A stretch of 64,000 nt of DNA from Vagococcus intermedius (GCF_029144185.1 NZ_CP110232.1:496001-560000), one strand, 5' to 3'; positions 42,204-51,768 are shown, counted from the stretch's first letter. Notes: generated from the sequence alone by a model not told the origin. Numbers and translations: made by a program.

Positions 42204-42611
42204 ATGAGAAAAGTAATAACTTATGGGACCTTTGACTTGCTACATAAAGGTCATGTCAACATTTTGAGACGTGCTAAAGAACAGGGCGATCATCTAACAG
42301 TTGTTTTATCATCTGATGAGTTCAATGCGCTAAAAGGTAAGAAAGCTTATACGTCTTATGAAGATCGCAAATTTATTTTAGAAGCGATTCGCTATGTGGA
42401 CCAAGTGATCCCTGAGACGACGTGGGAACAAAAAATTTCTGACGTGGTGGATAATGAGATTGATATTTTCGTCATGGGTCATGATTGGGAAGGGAAGTTT
42501 GACTTCTTAAAAGAATATTGTGAAGTATTGTATCTACCAAGAACAGAAGGCATCTCAACGACGAAAATCAAAGAAGATTTAAAAGAAGAGTTGAAGTTGG
42601 AGAGTAAGTAA
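42204..42611 (+). CDS. tagD: Glycerol-3-phosphate cytidylyltransferase
   Basis: A 135-residue enzyme making CDP-glycerol from CTP and glycerol 3-phosphate, the donor for poly(glycerol phosphate) teichoic acid. The nucleotidyltransferase HxGH motif is HKGH (residues 14-17) and the C-terminal RTEGISTTKI carries the RTxGISTT signature. It has its own leader with an inverted repeat and a terminator on both sides, so it is expressed separately from tagHFAG. Confidence 0.97.
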   Translation: MRKVITYGTFDLLHKGHVNILRRAKEQGDHLTVVLSSDEFNALKGKKAYTSYEDRKFILEAIRYVDQVIPETTWEQKISDVVDNEIDIFVMGHDWEGKFDFLKEYCEVLYLPRTEGISTTKIKEDLKEELKLESK

Positions 42612-42634
42612 ATTAAACTATTAATATATCATGG

Positions 42635-42666
42635 AAAATAGCCTCTTACTTAAGAGGCTATTTTTG
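42635..42666 (+). terminator. Terminator after tagD
   Basis: AAAATAGCCTCTT / AAGAGGCTATTTTT stem with a 4-nt loop. Confidence 0.92.
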
Positions 42667-42706
42667 GAATAAAAAGTATAGGGTAGTAATAAAAAGGAGA
42701 GTATAG

Positions 42707-43660
42707 ATGTCTAAATATTTAATTACCGGTGGGGCGGGCTTTATAGGATCGACTTTAGCTAACCACCTAAGTTCTGACCATGAAGTAATGGTTATTGATG
42801 ATTTATCTATGGGAGATGTTAGTAATTTAGTAGATAGAGTTAATTTAACTTTTGTCGAGGCAGATGTTACAAATAAAGAATTGATGAGTGAGGTACTTGA
42901 AAATAATGAATTTGATTATATTTATCACTTAGCAGCGATTGCGAGTGTGGCGGATTCAGTTGAGCGTCCTATTGAGACACATCAAATTAATTTTGAAAGT
43001 GTATTACTTTTATTAGAACTAATCAAAAGTAAACAGCCTGATTTAAAAAGATTAGTCTTTTCGTCATCAGCAGCAGTTTACGGCGATGAACCAACCCTGC
43101 CGAAGGAAGAAGAGTCTGTTATTCGTCCCTTAACAGCCTATGCTATTGATAAGTTTGCAGCAGAAAAATACGTACTGGCATATAGTCATTTGTATAACGT
43201 TCCGACTAGTGCGGTAAGATTTTTCAATGTCTATGGACCAAATCAAAATCCTAGTTCACCCTATTCAGGAGTTATTTCAATTTTAGTAGATCGATTAGAG
43301 CGGCACTTGCGAGGTGAAGAGGTTGATTTTACAGTCTTTGGTGATGGATCTCAATCACGTGATTTTGTCTATGTTAAAGATGTTATAGCAGCCTTACTTC
43401 TTGTCGGTGAGTCAAAGAAATCATTAGGAGAAGTATACAACGTAGGGACAGGGCAAGCCACTTCGTTAAATCGTTTGATTGAATTGGCTAAAACTAATGT
43501 TAAGTCAGAGCTTCCAATAAATTATCAAGAGGGACGCCAAGGTGATATCCCTCATTCTTATGCTAATATTTCAAAATTAAAAGCTTTGGGTTTTAGTGGT
43601 CACTATACAATCGAAGAAGGCCTGGAAGAATATCTTAAAAATATGTTTAATCAACCCTAA
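42707..43660 (+). CDS. NAD-dependent UDP-sugar epimerase (GalE-like SDR)
   Basis: A 317-residue extended short-chain dehydrogenase. The cofactor motif TGGAGFIGS lies at residues 7-15, the catalytic serine in VFSSSAAVYG (about 121-130) and the YxxxK pair in YAIDK (about 147-151). It probably interconverts UDP-Glc/UDP-Gal or the N-acetyl forms at C4, supplying a sugar for the exopolysaccharide or teichoic acid locus. It has terminators on both sides. Confidence 0.85.
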   Translation: MSKYLITGGAGFIGSTLANHLSSDHEVMVIDDLSMGDVSNLVDRVNLTFVEADVTNKELMSEVLENNEFDYIYHLAAIASVADSVERPIETHQINFESVLLLLELIKSKQPDLKRLVFSSSAAVYGDEPTLPKEEESVIRPLTAYAIDKFAAEKYVLAYSHLYNVPTSAVRFFNVYGPNQNPSSPYSGVISILVDRLERHLRGEEVDFTVFGDGSQSRDFVYVKDVIAALLLVGESKKSLGEVYNVGTGQATSLNRLIELAKTNVKSELPINYQEGRQGDIPHSYANISKLKALGFSGHYTIEEGLEEYLKNMFNQP

Positions 43661-43677
43661 AAATAGTAATTAAAAGT

Positions 43678-43716
43678 AAAGCAGTTTTGCCATTACATAG
43701 GTAAGACTGCTTTTTT
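43678..43716 (+). terminator. Terminator after the epimerase gene
   Basis: AAAGCAGTTTTGCC / GGTAAGACTGCTTTTTT stem with two G-U pairs. Confidence 0.85.
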
Positions 43717-43813
43717 ATTTTTCTAGTTAAAATATAATACATTTTCCCATGTAGCTTATTTATTGTTAAAAAGTAAAATAAGAATGATTCTAAATAGAAA
43801 AACAGATTTTATA

Positions 43814-43841
43814 TTGTAATAAGATAAAAATATTATATAAT
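43814..43841 (+). promoter_or_regulatory. Promoter of the exopolysaccharide operon
   Basis: TTGTAA (43814-43819), a 16-bp spacer and a consensus TATAAT (43836-43841), 82 bp before the wzz start. No other strong promoter or terminator is visible until after the second LCP gene at 59.8 kb, suggesting one operon of about 16 kb. Confidence 0.7.
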
Positions 43842-43923
43842 AGAAAGAGTTATTAGAATGTCAAGTTCTAAAAATTCGCTTAAATAGAAAAAATAGAGAA
43901 TATTAAGATAGTGGAGGAGTAAG

Positions 43924-44706
43924 ATGGAAGAAACAATTAGTTTACAGGAAATTTTTAATATTTTAAAGAAACGCTTAGTTTTGATATTAAGTAGTATGTT
44001 TGTTGGGATTGGGATTGCAGCGATCTTAACTTTCTTAATCATTACGCCAAAATATGCAAGTAATACGCAGTTAATCGTAAAGATGCCCAAAACCGAAGAA
44101 GGTAGTGCAAATGCCGCGGATGTAAATGCGACGTTGATGATGATCAATACGTACAAAGATATTATCAAATCAAGTGTTGTGGTTGAAAAGGCTCATGAGC
44201 GTTTAGTAGAAAAAAATCAGTTTACAGGTGAAGCTAACCAAATTCAAAGCATGTTAACTGTTAGTCAAGAACAAAATTCACAAATGTTTACGATTAAAGC
44301 GATTGGGACTAGTCCTAAAGAAGCCCAAGCAGTAGCTGGGACAGTGGCGGAAGTCTTCCAAGAGAAAGCGAAAGAAATCATTGATGTTGATAAGATTTCT
44401 ATTATTGCCAAAGCGTCGCTAAATGAAAAACCAGTCTCACCTAATAATAAATTAAACTTAATTATTGGAGCCATTTTAGGGATAGTTGTTGGATTAGGTT
44501 TTAGTTTACTAGCTGAGTTACTAGATAAGACAGTCAAAGATGACAGCTTTATACGCGACACTTTAGGATTTCCAATCTTAGGCTCAGTACCACAAATGAG
44601 TGAAAAAGATCTGACACAAGCAATGGGAAGTCAAGGAGTAGTTCAAAATATAGATGAGTCAAGTATGACAACAAATAGTCGTCGTAGTCGCTCAGCAGAA
44701 AGGTAG
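43924..44706 (+). CDS. cpsC: Chain-length determinant / kinase activator (Wzz/CpsC/CapA)
   Basis: A 260-residue polysaccharide co-polymerase. Two membrane segments (about 20-42 and 177-197) enclose an extracellular helical domain. The second segment is preceded by the proline-containing KPVSPNNKLNLIIG. The Ser/Arg-rich C-terminal tail (SRRSRSAER) would face the cytoplasm and activate the CpsD kinase encoded next. GGAGGAG precedes the ATG. Confidence 0.93.
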   Translation: MEETISLQEIFNILKKRLVLILSSMFVGIGIAAILTFLIITPKYASNTQLIVKMPKTEEGSANAADVNATLMMINTYKDIIKSSVVVEKAHERLVEKNQFTGEANQIQSMLTVSQEQNSQMFTIKAIGTSPKEAQAVAGTVAEVFQEKAKEIIDVDKISIIAKASLNEKPVSPNNKLNLIIGAILGIVVGLGFSLLAELLDKTVKDDSFIRDTLGFPILGSVPQMSEKDLTQAMGSQGVVQNIDESSMTTNSRRSRSAER

Positions 44707-44713
44707 GGAGCAG

Positions 44714-45418
44714 ATGTTTAAAAAGAAAAATGAACTTAAAAATATAATGCCTAAAGGCGTTAGCTTAATTACTTTGAAAAATAAAAATTCACCAGTGTCC
44801 GAACAATATCGGACGATCAGAACCAATATCCAGTTTGCGATGGCTGAGAGTTCACTTAAAACAATAGTCGTGACATCGTCAGGTCCTAGCGAAGGAAAAT
44901 CAACAACCTCAGCCAATTTAGCGGTGGTCTTTGCTAACTCTGGCTTACGTGTTTTATTGGTAGATGCAGACTTACGAAAACCGACTGTTGCGAAGACTTT
45001 TAATCTGAAAAATGAGCGTGGGTTGAGTAATTTATTAGGGATGCATGAAATAGCAGTAACGGACGTTGCGCAACAAACCTTAGTTGAAAATCTAATGGTT
45101 TTACCAAGTGGACCGAAACCTTCTAATCCATCGGAAATGTTAAGTTCACCCAAAATGAACCATGTGATTAGCCAAATGGAGCAGTATTTTGATTTGGTTA
45201 TTTTTGACATGCCACCGGTAGTCGCGGTAACGGATGCCCAAATCATGTCAGCTAAAGTTGATGGCACGATTTTAGTCGTTCGTGAGGGTATTTCGAATAA
45301 AAATGCTTTATTAAAAGCGAAGCATTTATTGGAAATGGTGGATGCTAATATCCTAGGAGCAGTTTACAACGGATCACAACAAAGTGCCGATCAAGGTTAT
45401 TATTACTACGGAAGTTAG
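44714..45418 (+). CDS. cpsD: Capsule tyrosine autokinase (BY-kinase)
   Basis: A 234-residue bacterial tyrosine kinase. Walker A GPSEGKSTTSANLA (about 56-69), Walker A' LLVDADLRKP (about 87-96) and Walker B VIFDMPPV (about 155-162) are present, and the tail carries the tyrosine cluster YYYYG that is autophosphorylated. With the upstream CpsC and downstream phosphatase it controls polymer length and export. A 191-codon antisense frame here is only a shadow. Confidence 0.95.
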   Translation: MFKKKNELKNIMPKGVSLITLKNKNSPVSEQYRTIRTNIQFAMAESSLKTIVVTSSGPSEGKSTTSANLAVVFANSGLRVLLVDADLRKPTVAKTFNLKNERGLSNLLGMHEIAVTDVAQQTLVENLMVLPSGPKPSNPSEMLSSPKMNHVISQMEQYFDLVIFDMPPVVAVTDAQIMSAKVDGTILVVREGISNKNALLKAKHLLEMVDANILGAVYNGSQQSADQGYYYYGS

Positions 45419-45431
45419 AAAGGAGACTATT

Positions 45432-46193
45432 ATGATTGATTTACATTGCCATCTCTTACCAGGAGTAGATGATGGTGCGCAAACAATTGATGACTCACTA
45501 GCTTTGGCTAAAAAGGCAGTTTCTCAAGGTATTAGCCACATTCTTTGCACTCCTCATCACAATAATCATCGCTATGACAATCCCAGTGCTAAAGTAATCT
45601 CAGCAGTAGCTGAGTTACAAGCAGTCTTGGATCAAGAGAATATTCCTCTGACTGTTTACGAAGGTCAAGAAGTTCATCTGACAGGTGAATTACTAGAAGA
45701 CTTTGATGCGGGAAATTTATTATGTGCTGACTTATCAAATCGTTATCTATTGGTTGAGTTTCCTAGTCAAGATGTCCCTGCCTATACAGAAATGGTCTTC
45801 TTGGGCCTTCTCACAAGAAAGGTTACCCCGATTATCGTTCATCCGGAACGTAATCGGGTTTTTATGGAGGAACCGAATAAATTATTACCATTTCTAGAGA
45901 TGGGCTGTCTGACACAATTAACTGCCCCAAGCTATGTAGGAGTCTTTGGTAAAAAAATCCAAAAAGTGGCGAAGCAGATGGTGAAGCATAATTTAGTTCA
46001 GATGGTCGCAAGTGATGCTCATAATTTAAAAACACGGACTTTTTATTTAAAAGAAGCCTATGAGCAGATTGAAAAAGATTTTGGAAAAGAAAAGTTAGAA
46101 GCATTAAAAAAAGTGACACGGCACGTCATCAATGGGGATGAGGCCGTCGTCGCTGAACCAAGGGAAGTAAAAAAAAGTTTTTTAGGGTTGTAG
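45432..46193 (+). CDS. cpsB: PHP-type protein-tyrosine phosphatase
   Basis: A 253-residue Mn-dependent phosphatase of the polymerase/histidinol phosphatase fold that dephosphorylates CpsD. Metal ligands are visible in DLHCHLLPGVDDG (residues 3-15), CTPHHN, EGQEVHL, VHPERN and ASDAHN. ATG 45432 with AAAGGAGAC is the start; an in-frame ATG at 45384 would overlap the kinase gene and is rejected. Confidence 0.94.
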   Translation: MIDLHCHLLPGVDDGAQTIDDSLALAKKAVSQGISHILCTPHHNNHRYDNPSAKVISAVAELQAVLDQENIPLTVYEGQEVHLTGELLEDFDAGNLLCADLSNRYLLVEFPSQDVPAYTEMVFLGLLTRKVTPIIVHPERNRVFMEEPNKLLPFLEMGCLTQLTAPSYVGVFGKKIQKVAKQMVKHNLVQMVASDAHNLKTRTFYLKEAYEQIEKDFGKEKLEALKKVTRHVINGDEAVVAEPREVKKSFLGL

Positions 46194-46217
46194 TAGTTGG
46201 AAAGGGAGTTTGGGTAA

Positions 46218-48023
46218 GTGTCTAGAAAAGTAAAAATCAGTATTTTGATCAGTGTCGATCTATTTTTAATAAGTGTTGCCAATATTTTTTCGTATTTGTT
46301 TTTAATCCCTTTTGTAGGGGTGACAGATCACTTAATGTTTAAAACCTTAGGGATACAAATTATTTTGTATTTGATTTTAGGGTTTATGTTTAATATTTTT
46401 ACACGAGTCAATCGTTATACTAATTTAAATGAAATTGTTTCAATATTAGCTGCAACAACGTTGGCTTATTTAATAGAAGCGATAGTTTTTTTTATACGTG
46501 GGATTAGTCATAGTCAACGTTATTTATTATTAACTTATTTATTGACGACCTTTTTTATTATTGCTAGTCGCATTAGTTGGAAAGTATTCATCGAACATCG
46601 CAATAAACGAGTGGAGCCAAAGTATCCATGTAAACCAACGCTAGTAATTGGAGCAGGTGCTGGTGGAGCAGTCCTGATTTCAACCTTAGAGCGTCAAAAT
46701 TCAAAATTTAATATTATGGGATTGATTGATGATGATCCTAATAAAGCGAATACAGTGTTCTGTGGGAAGAAAGTTAGAGGAACAACAAAAAACTTACAAG
46801 AAATTGTCCAAAAATATGATGTTGAACAAGTTATTATTGCTATCCCGTCTTTGAAAGCCAAAGGGTTTGAAAGAATTTTAAAAGAATTAGATCAAACAAA
46901 TGTAAAGGTCAGCTCAATGCCTTCGATCGAAGAAATAGTCAATGGTGATGTTAGTGTGACCAAATTACGTGAAATTGATGTGGTTGATTTATTAGGGCGA
47001 GAAGAAGTGAAGTTAGATACAGAAGTCCTAGCAACACAACTAACCAATCAAACGATTATGGTCACAGGAGCTGGCGGTTCGATTGGTTCAGAGATTTGTC
47101 GCCAGGTAATGCGCTTTACCCCTAAAAAAATTATTTTAGTCGGTCATGGTGAAAATTCGATTTATTTAATTGATAAGGAATTACGCCAAACATTTAAAGA
47201 GAAACAAACAGAAATTGTCCCAGTGATTGCCGATATCCAAGATCGTGAGCGCATTTTTGATGTAGTTAAAACTCACCAACCAGCGATTATCTATCACGCA
47301 GCGGCTCATAAACATGTGCCAATGATGGAGTATAATCCAACGGAAGCTGTAAAAAATAATGTCTATGGAACTAAAAATGTAGCGGAAGCGGCTAAGGCTA
47401 ATCATGTTACTTCCTTTGTGATGGTGTCAACGGATAAAGCGAATAATCCTCCAAATGTAATGGGATCAACAAAACGGATTGCTGAAATGATTGTGACAGG
47501 TTTAAATGAAGCAGGTGGCACAAAATTTTCAGCAGTTCGTTTTGGAAATGTTTTAGGAAGCCGAGGGAGTGTCGTACCACTTTTTAAAGAGCAATTATCT
47601 AAAGGTGGTCCTCTAACAGTAACCGATATGCGGATGACGCGTTACTTTATGACGATCCCTGAGGCAAGTCGGTTAGTCTTACAATCAGGAGCGTTAGCTA
47701 AAGGTGGCGAAGTGTTCGTTTTAGATATGGGTGACCCTGTTAAGATTAGTCATTTGGCAGAGCAAGTCATCAAGTTGAGTGGCATGTCGACGGATGAAAT
47801 TAAAATTGTTGAAACCGGTATTCGACCAGGTGAAAAACTGTATGAAGAGTTATTGGTAGATAAAGAATTAGCACCAGAGCAAATCTATGACAAAATTTTC
47901 GTAGGAAATGTGACTGGTTTCCCAGTTGAAGAGGTCTTGGATTTTGTTGAAACATTACCAGAAGAAGAAGACGCCTTAGCTAAAGAGCTTGTTAGCTATG
48001 CGAATCAATCAAGTAAAGGATAG
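46218..48023 (+). CDS. capD: Membrane UDP-GlcNAc 4,6-dehydratase (CapD/EpsC/WbpM type)
   Basis: A 601-residue protein with four N-terminal membrane segments (about 7-115), a first Rossmann domain (VIGAGAGGAVLI) and a C-terminal SDR domain with TGAGGSIGSE (about 279-288). The catalytic stretch VSTDKANNPPNVMGSTK has Met in place of the usual SDR Tyr, as in WbpM/PglF/CapD. It converts UDP-GlcNAc to UDP-2-acetamido-2,6-dideoxy-4-ketohexose, the precursor of UDP-D-FucNAc or UDP-QuiNAc. Same length as S. aureus CapD (about 600). GTG start with AAAGGGAG. Confidence 0.93.
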   Translation: MSRKVKISILISVDLFLISVANIFSYLFLIPFVGVTDHLMFKTLGIQIILYLILGFMFNIFTRVNRYTNLNEIVSILAATTLAYLIEAIVFFIRGISHSQRYLLLTYLLTTFFIIASRISWKVFIEHRNKRVEPKYPCKPTLVIGAGAGGAVLISTLERQNSKFNIMGLIDDDPNKANTVFCGKKVRGTTKNLQEIVQKYDVEQVIIAIPSLKAKGFERILKELDQTNVKVSSMPSIEEIVNGDVSVTKLREIDVVDLLGREEVKLDTEVLATQLTNQTIMVTGAGGSIGSEICRQVMRFTPKKIILVGHGENSIYLIDKELRQTFKEKQTEIVPVIADIQDRERIFDVVKTHQPAIIYHAAAHKHVPMMEYNPTEAVKNNVYGTKNVAEAAKANHVTSFVMVSTDKANNPPNVMGSTKRIAEMIVTGLNEAGGTKFSAVRFGNVLGSRGSVVPLFKEQLSKGGPLTVTDMRMTRYFMTIPEASRLVLQSGALAKGGEVFVLDMGDPVKISHLAEQVIKLSGMSTDEIKIVETGIRPGEKLYEELLVDKELAPEQIYDKIFVGNVTGFPVEEVLDFVETLPEEEDALAKELVSYANQSSKG

Positions 48024-48028
48024 AGGCT

Positions 48029-48637
48029 ATGTACGATAGAGGTATAAAGAGAAGTATTGATTTCATCCTTGCGTTAGTAGGATTAATTATTTTGTCCCCC
48101 ATTTTTTTGATTATTATTTTAGCGATAAAGTTAGATACACCAGGACCTGTGATTTTCATGCAAAAAAGGGTTGGACTAAATAAAAGTCATTTCAATATTT
48201 ATAAGTTTCGAACAATGCGTATTGATACACCAAAAGAGATGCCAACTCATTTATTAGATAATCCAGATTATTTTATTACTAAGGTAGGAGCATTTCTAAG
48301 AAAAACTAGTTTGGACGAAATTCCCCAAATTATTAATATTTTAAAAGGTGAAATGGCAATTATTGGTCCACGACCAGCTTTGTGGAATCAGTATGATTTA
48401 ATAGCTGAGCGAGATAAGTATGGTGCCAATAACATCAGACCAGGACTAACTGGTTGGGCACAAATTAATGGTCGTGATGAGTTAGAAATCCCTTTAAAAG
48501 CTAAACTTGACGGTGAGTATGTCACAAAAGAAAGCTTTTTGATGGATGTTAAGTGCTTCTTAGGTACAATTATTTCAGTTTTTAAATCCGAAGGTGTTGT
48601 AGAAGGTAAGTCTGAAAAAAGTAAAGAAGGTCATTAA
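48029..48637 (+). CDS. capM: Initiating phosphoglycosyltransferase (CapM/PglC type)
   Basis: A 202-residue monotopic phosphoglycosyl transferase (PF02397) that places a sugar 1-phosphate on undecaprenyl phosphate. A single re-entrant membrane helix (about 10-35) is followed by FRTMR, SLDEIPQIINILKGEM (Asp-Glu catalytic pair) and GPRP. It is the short form, like S. aureus CapM and Campylobacter PglC, which accept 6-deoxy-HexNAc sugars. With the dehydratase and reductase beside it, the first sugar is probably D-FucNAc. Confidence 0.9.
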   Translation: MYDRGIKRSIDFILALVGLIILSPIFLIIILAIKLDTPGPVIFMQKRVGLNKSHFNIYKFRTMRIDTPKEMPTHLLDNPDYFITKVGAFLRKTSLDEIPQIINILKGEMAIIGPRPALWNQYDLIAERDKYGANNIRPGLTGWAQINGRDELEIPLKAKLDGEYVTKESFLMDVKCFLGTIISVFKSEGVVEGKSEKSKEGH

Positions 48638-48639
48638 CG

Positions 48640-49515
48640 ATGAAAAAAATTTTAATTACGGGTGAAAATAGTTATATCGGAATGGCCTTGGTAAAGTGGC
48701 TAGAAGACTATCCTAAAAAATTTGATGTTACTTCTATTAGTGTCAAGGGAAGTGAGTGGCAAAAGAAAGATTTTTCGAAATACGATACTATCATCCATGT
48801 AGCGGGTTTAGCCCATAAGAAGGAAACTGAAGATAATAAGTTTTTATATGATGAAGTAAATCATCAATTAGTTCGCCATGTCAGTGATAAAGCTGAATCG
48901 GAAGGTGTTAAGCACTTTGTATTTTTAAGTTCTATGAGTGTTTATGGTGATGTGAGGGGGAAAGTTGATGAGACGACTCCGTTATCACCAAATACCTACT
49001 ATGGAAAATCAAAACTAAAAGCTGAAAATTATCTTCAAAATATTTGTTCAGATACCATGAAAATTGCAATCATTCGTCCGCCTATGGTTTATGGAAGTGG
49101 ATGTAAAGGCAACTATGTATCTTTGGCTAAGTTGGCTAGAAAAACGCCAATATTTCCTAATATCACTAATCAACGAAGTATGATTTTTATAGATAATCTA
49201 TGCTTATATATAGAAATGATTATTGAAAATGTTTTAGAAGGTGTATTTTATCCTCAAAATCTTGAATTAGTTAACACTTCAGACTTAGTAAAACTTATAG
49301 CTAGTAATAATAAACATCAAATTTATTTTACTAAACTGAGTAATCCTTTATTGAGGTTTTTATTAAATAGACAAACTGTTATTTCCAAAGTTTTTGGTTC
49401 ACTGTATTATGATCCAAAAATGAGTCTTTTAAAAGTAGAGGAACTAGATACAGAGCTTGTGAAAAGAATGAAATTTTTTACAGAAACGGTATTGTTGACA
49501 GAGGAGAAGATATAA
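48640..49515 (+). CDS. capN: NAD-dependent 4-reductase/epimerase (CapN/WbpV type)
   Basis: A 291-residue extended SDR. Start KKILITGENSYIGMAL, catalytic VFLSSMSVYGD (about 108-118) and YYGKSK (about 136-141). The family includes S. aureus CapN (about 295 residues), which reduces the 4-keto sugar from CapD to UDP-D-FucNAc, and WbpV-type UDP-QuiNAc reductases. Which epimer forms cannot be told from sequence. It starts two bases after the initiating transferase gene. Confidence 0.82.
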   Translation: MKKILITGENSYIGMALVKWLEDYPKKFDVTSISVKGSEWQKKDFSKYDTIIHVAGLAHKKETEDNKFLYDEVNHQLVRHVSDKAESEGVKHFVFLSSMSVYGDVRGKVDETTPLSPNTYYGKSKLKAENYLQNICSDTMKIAIIRPPMVYGSGCKGNYVSLAKLARKTPIFPNITNQRSMIFIDNLCLYIEMIIENVLEGVFYPQNLELVNTSDLVKLIASNNKHQIYFTKLSNPLLRFLLNRQTVISKVFGSLYYDPKMSLLKVEELDTELVKRMKFFTETVLLTEEKI

Positions 49516-49518
49516 TTT

Positions 49519-50733
49519 ATGAAAAAAGATGTTTTGTTTTTATGCCAATATTTTTATCCTGAATATATTTCCTCTGCTACTTTACCTAGAGACGTAGCAT
49601 TATCTTTAAAAAAATCAGGAATGAGTGTTGATGTTTTAACAGGTTTCCCATATGAGTATAATGATGGAGAAAAAGTTGAGAAAAAAGAAAGCTATAAAGG
49701 AATTAATATTCAACGAGTAAAGTACTTAAAATTAAAGAGAAGTAATTTTATTGGTCGTTTAGTCAATTTTTTCTCTTTTTTTTGTTCTATGTCATTTAAA
49801 CTTTTAAAATTAAGGCATTATAAAATTATAATTGTTTATTCTAATCCACCTATTTTGCCGTTATTGGCTATTTGGGCTAATAAATTATTTAAAACTAAAA
49901 TTATTTTTGTTGGTTTTGATATTTATCCTGAGATAGCAATTAATACACGTTCTTTAAAAAAGAATAGTGTAATAGATAAAGTTATGACATACATTAATAA
50001 CAAGTTATTTAATTCAGTAGATCGGGTAGTTGCTCTATCAAATGATATGAAGGATTTTTTGATTAATAATAGAAACATTGAGGAACATAAAATTAAAGTT
50101 ATACCAAATTGGTATGAAATCGAAAATATGGAGACGATAGTTTATGATTTTCCAACTCTAGATACGTTTATTGAAAATTCAGATTTAGTTGTTTCTTATT
50201 TTGGTAATATGGGAATATGTCAAGATATGCAGACCATTTTAGATGCCATGTTACTTTTAAAAAAACAACCACGTATTAAATTTTTATTAGCAGGTCACGG
50301 TGTGAAAAAAGATGAGATAAAAATATTTATAGAGGAAAATAATTTAAGTAATGCTGTTGTCTTTGATTTTTTACAAGGTCAGGATTACAAATATGCTTTG
50401 TCACGTAGTGATTGTTTTGTTGTAAGTTTGGAAGATTCAGTTGAAGGGTTAGCTGTTCCAAGTAAAACATACAGCTATATGATGGCTGGGAAAACCATTG
50501 TAAGTATCATGAATGATGAGACAGATATAGCTAAAGAAGTGGTGGGTAATAATCTAGGGGTACATGTTTCTAATGGCTGTAGTAAAGAATTGGCAGAAAA
50601 ATTAATGTTTTTAGCTAACAATAATGATTTTCTATTGGAAAGTGGAAAAAATGCAAGAGAACGATTTTTAAGTAAATATACAACAGAGAAATGTACTAAG
50701 CAGTATCTTGAGATGATAGAGGAGATGTTATAA
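49519..50733 (+). CDS. capL: GT4 glycosyltransferase, probable L-FucNAc transferase (CapL/WbuB type)
   Basis: A 404-residue GT-B enzyme. It opens KKDVLFLCQYFYPEYIS and carries a C-terminal donor site with YFGNMGICQDMQTIL and PSKTYSYMMAGKTIV, the WbuB/CapL pattern. WbuB and CapL add L-FucNAc from the UDP sugar made by FnlABC/CapEFG, which are encoded immediately downstream. The length matches CapL (about 400). The gene is more AT-rich than those before it. Confidence 0.85.
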   Translation: MKKDVLFLCQYFYPEYISSATLPRDVALSLKKSGMSVDVLTGFPYEYNDGEKVEKKESYKGINIQRVKYLKLKRSNFIGRLVNFFSFFCSMSFKLLKLRHYKIIIVYSNPPILPLLAIWANKLFKTKIIFVGFDIYPEIAINTRSLKKNSVIDKVMTYINNKLFNSVDRVVALSNDMKDFLINNRNIEEHKIKVIPNWYEIENMETIVYDFPTLDTFIENSDLVVSYFGNMGICQDMQTILDAMLLLKKQPRIKFLLAGHGVKKDEIKIFIEENNLSNAVVFDFLQGQDYKYALSRSDCFVVSLEDSVEGLAVPSKTYSYMMAGKTIVSIMNDETDIAKEVVGNNLGVHVSNGCSKELAEKLMFLANNNDFLLESGKNARERFLSKYTTEKCTKQYLEMIEEML

Positions 50734-51768
50734 ATGGAAAAAGAAAATATGTTTAGTTGTAAAACGTTATTAATTACAGGTGGGACAGGATCTTTTGGTA
50801 ATGCGGTTATGGAAAGATTTTTAGATACAGATATTAAAGAGATTCGTATTTTTTCTCGTGATGAAAAAAAACAAGACGATATGCGTAAAGTTTATAAAAA
50901 TGATAAATTAAAATTTTATATAGGTGATGTTCGCGATTTACAAAGTGTGAAAAATGCCATGCATGATGTCGATTATGTTTTCCATGCGGCAGCATTAAAA
51001 CAAGTTCCATCATGTGAATTTTTCCCATTAGAAGCGGTTAAAACAAATGTGGTTGGAACTGAAAATGTTTTAACTGCAGCAATAGATGAGGGTGTAAAAA
51101 AGGTAATTTGTTTATCTACTGATAAAGCTGCTTATCCAATCAATGCAATGGGAATTTCTAAAGCAATGATGGAAAAAGTATTTGTTGCTAAGTCAAGAAC
51201 AGTTAGTCCTGATAAAACATTAATCTGTGGAACACGTTATGGAAATGTTATGGCATCACGTGGTTCTGTTATTCCATTATTTATTGATCAAATTAAGAAT
51301 GGTGAACAATTGACCGTAACAGATCCCAATATGACTCGTTTCCTTATGAGTCTAGAGGAAGCGGTGGAGTTAGTAGTCTTTGCTTTCCAAAATGCTGAAG
51401 CAGGAGATATTATGGTTCAAAAATCACCAGCTTCAACTATCCGAGATTTGGCACAAGCGTTACAAGAGTTATTTAATTATGATAAAGAAATTAAAGTTAT
51501 TGGGACGCGTCATGGAGAAAAATTGTATGAAACGTTATTAACAAAAGAAGAATATATCAAAGCAGATGATTTAGAAGGGTTTTATCGTGTGCCGGCCGAT
51601 AATCGTGATTTGAATTATGATAAATTCTTTAATGATGGTAGCGAGGAGTTAACAGAACAAAATGAATATAACTCACATAACACACACCGTCTTTCAATTG
51701 ATGAGATTAAAGAAAAATTGATGGAATTAGATTATGTTAGAAGTGAAGTAGAAAGCTGGAATAATTAA
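50734..51768 (+). CDS. capE: UDP-GlcNAc 5-inverting 4,6-dehydratase (CapE/FnlA)
   Basis: A 344-residue soluble SDR with TGGTGSFGNAV (about 14-24) and LSTDKAAYPINAMGISKAMM (Met in the Tyr position). It starts UDP-L-FucNAc synthesis by making 4-keto-6-deoxy sugars with C5 inversion (and C3 epimerisation). The length equals S. aureus CapE (about 343). It begins directly after the stop of the glycosyltransferase gene and overlaps capF by one base. Confidence 0.94.
   Translation: MEKENMFSCKTLLITGGTGSFGNAVMERFLDTDIKEIRIFSRDEKKQDDMRKVYKNDKLKFYIGDVRDLQSVKNAMHDVDYVFHAAALKQVPSCEFFPLEAVKTNVVGTENVLTAAIDEGVKKVICLSTDKAAYPINAMGISKAMMEKVFVAKSRTVSPDKTLICGTRYGNVMASRGSVIPLFIDQIKNGEQLTVTDPNMTRFLMSLEEAVELVVFAFQNAEAGDIMVQKSPASTIRDLAQALQELFNYDKEIKVIGTRHGEKLYETLLTKEEYIKADDLEGFYRVPADNRDLNYDKFFNDGSEELTEQNEYNSHNTHRLSIDEIKEKLMELDYVRSEVESWNN

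Noticed and set aside
44692..45267. 191-codon open frame antisense to cpsD
   Set aside because: The plus strand encodes a clear BY-kinase with all Walker motifs and a ribosome site; the antisense frame has no start context or recognisable domain.
45384..45431. Extended start of the tyrosine phosphatase
   Set aside because: It would lie inside the cpsD tail; ATG 45432 has AAAGGAGAC and the family N-terminus IDLHCH.
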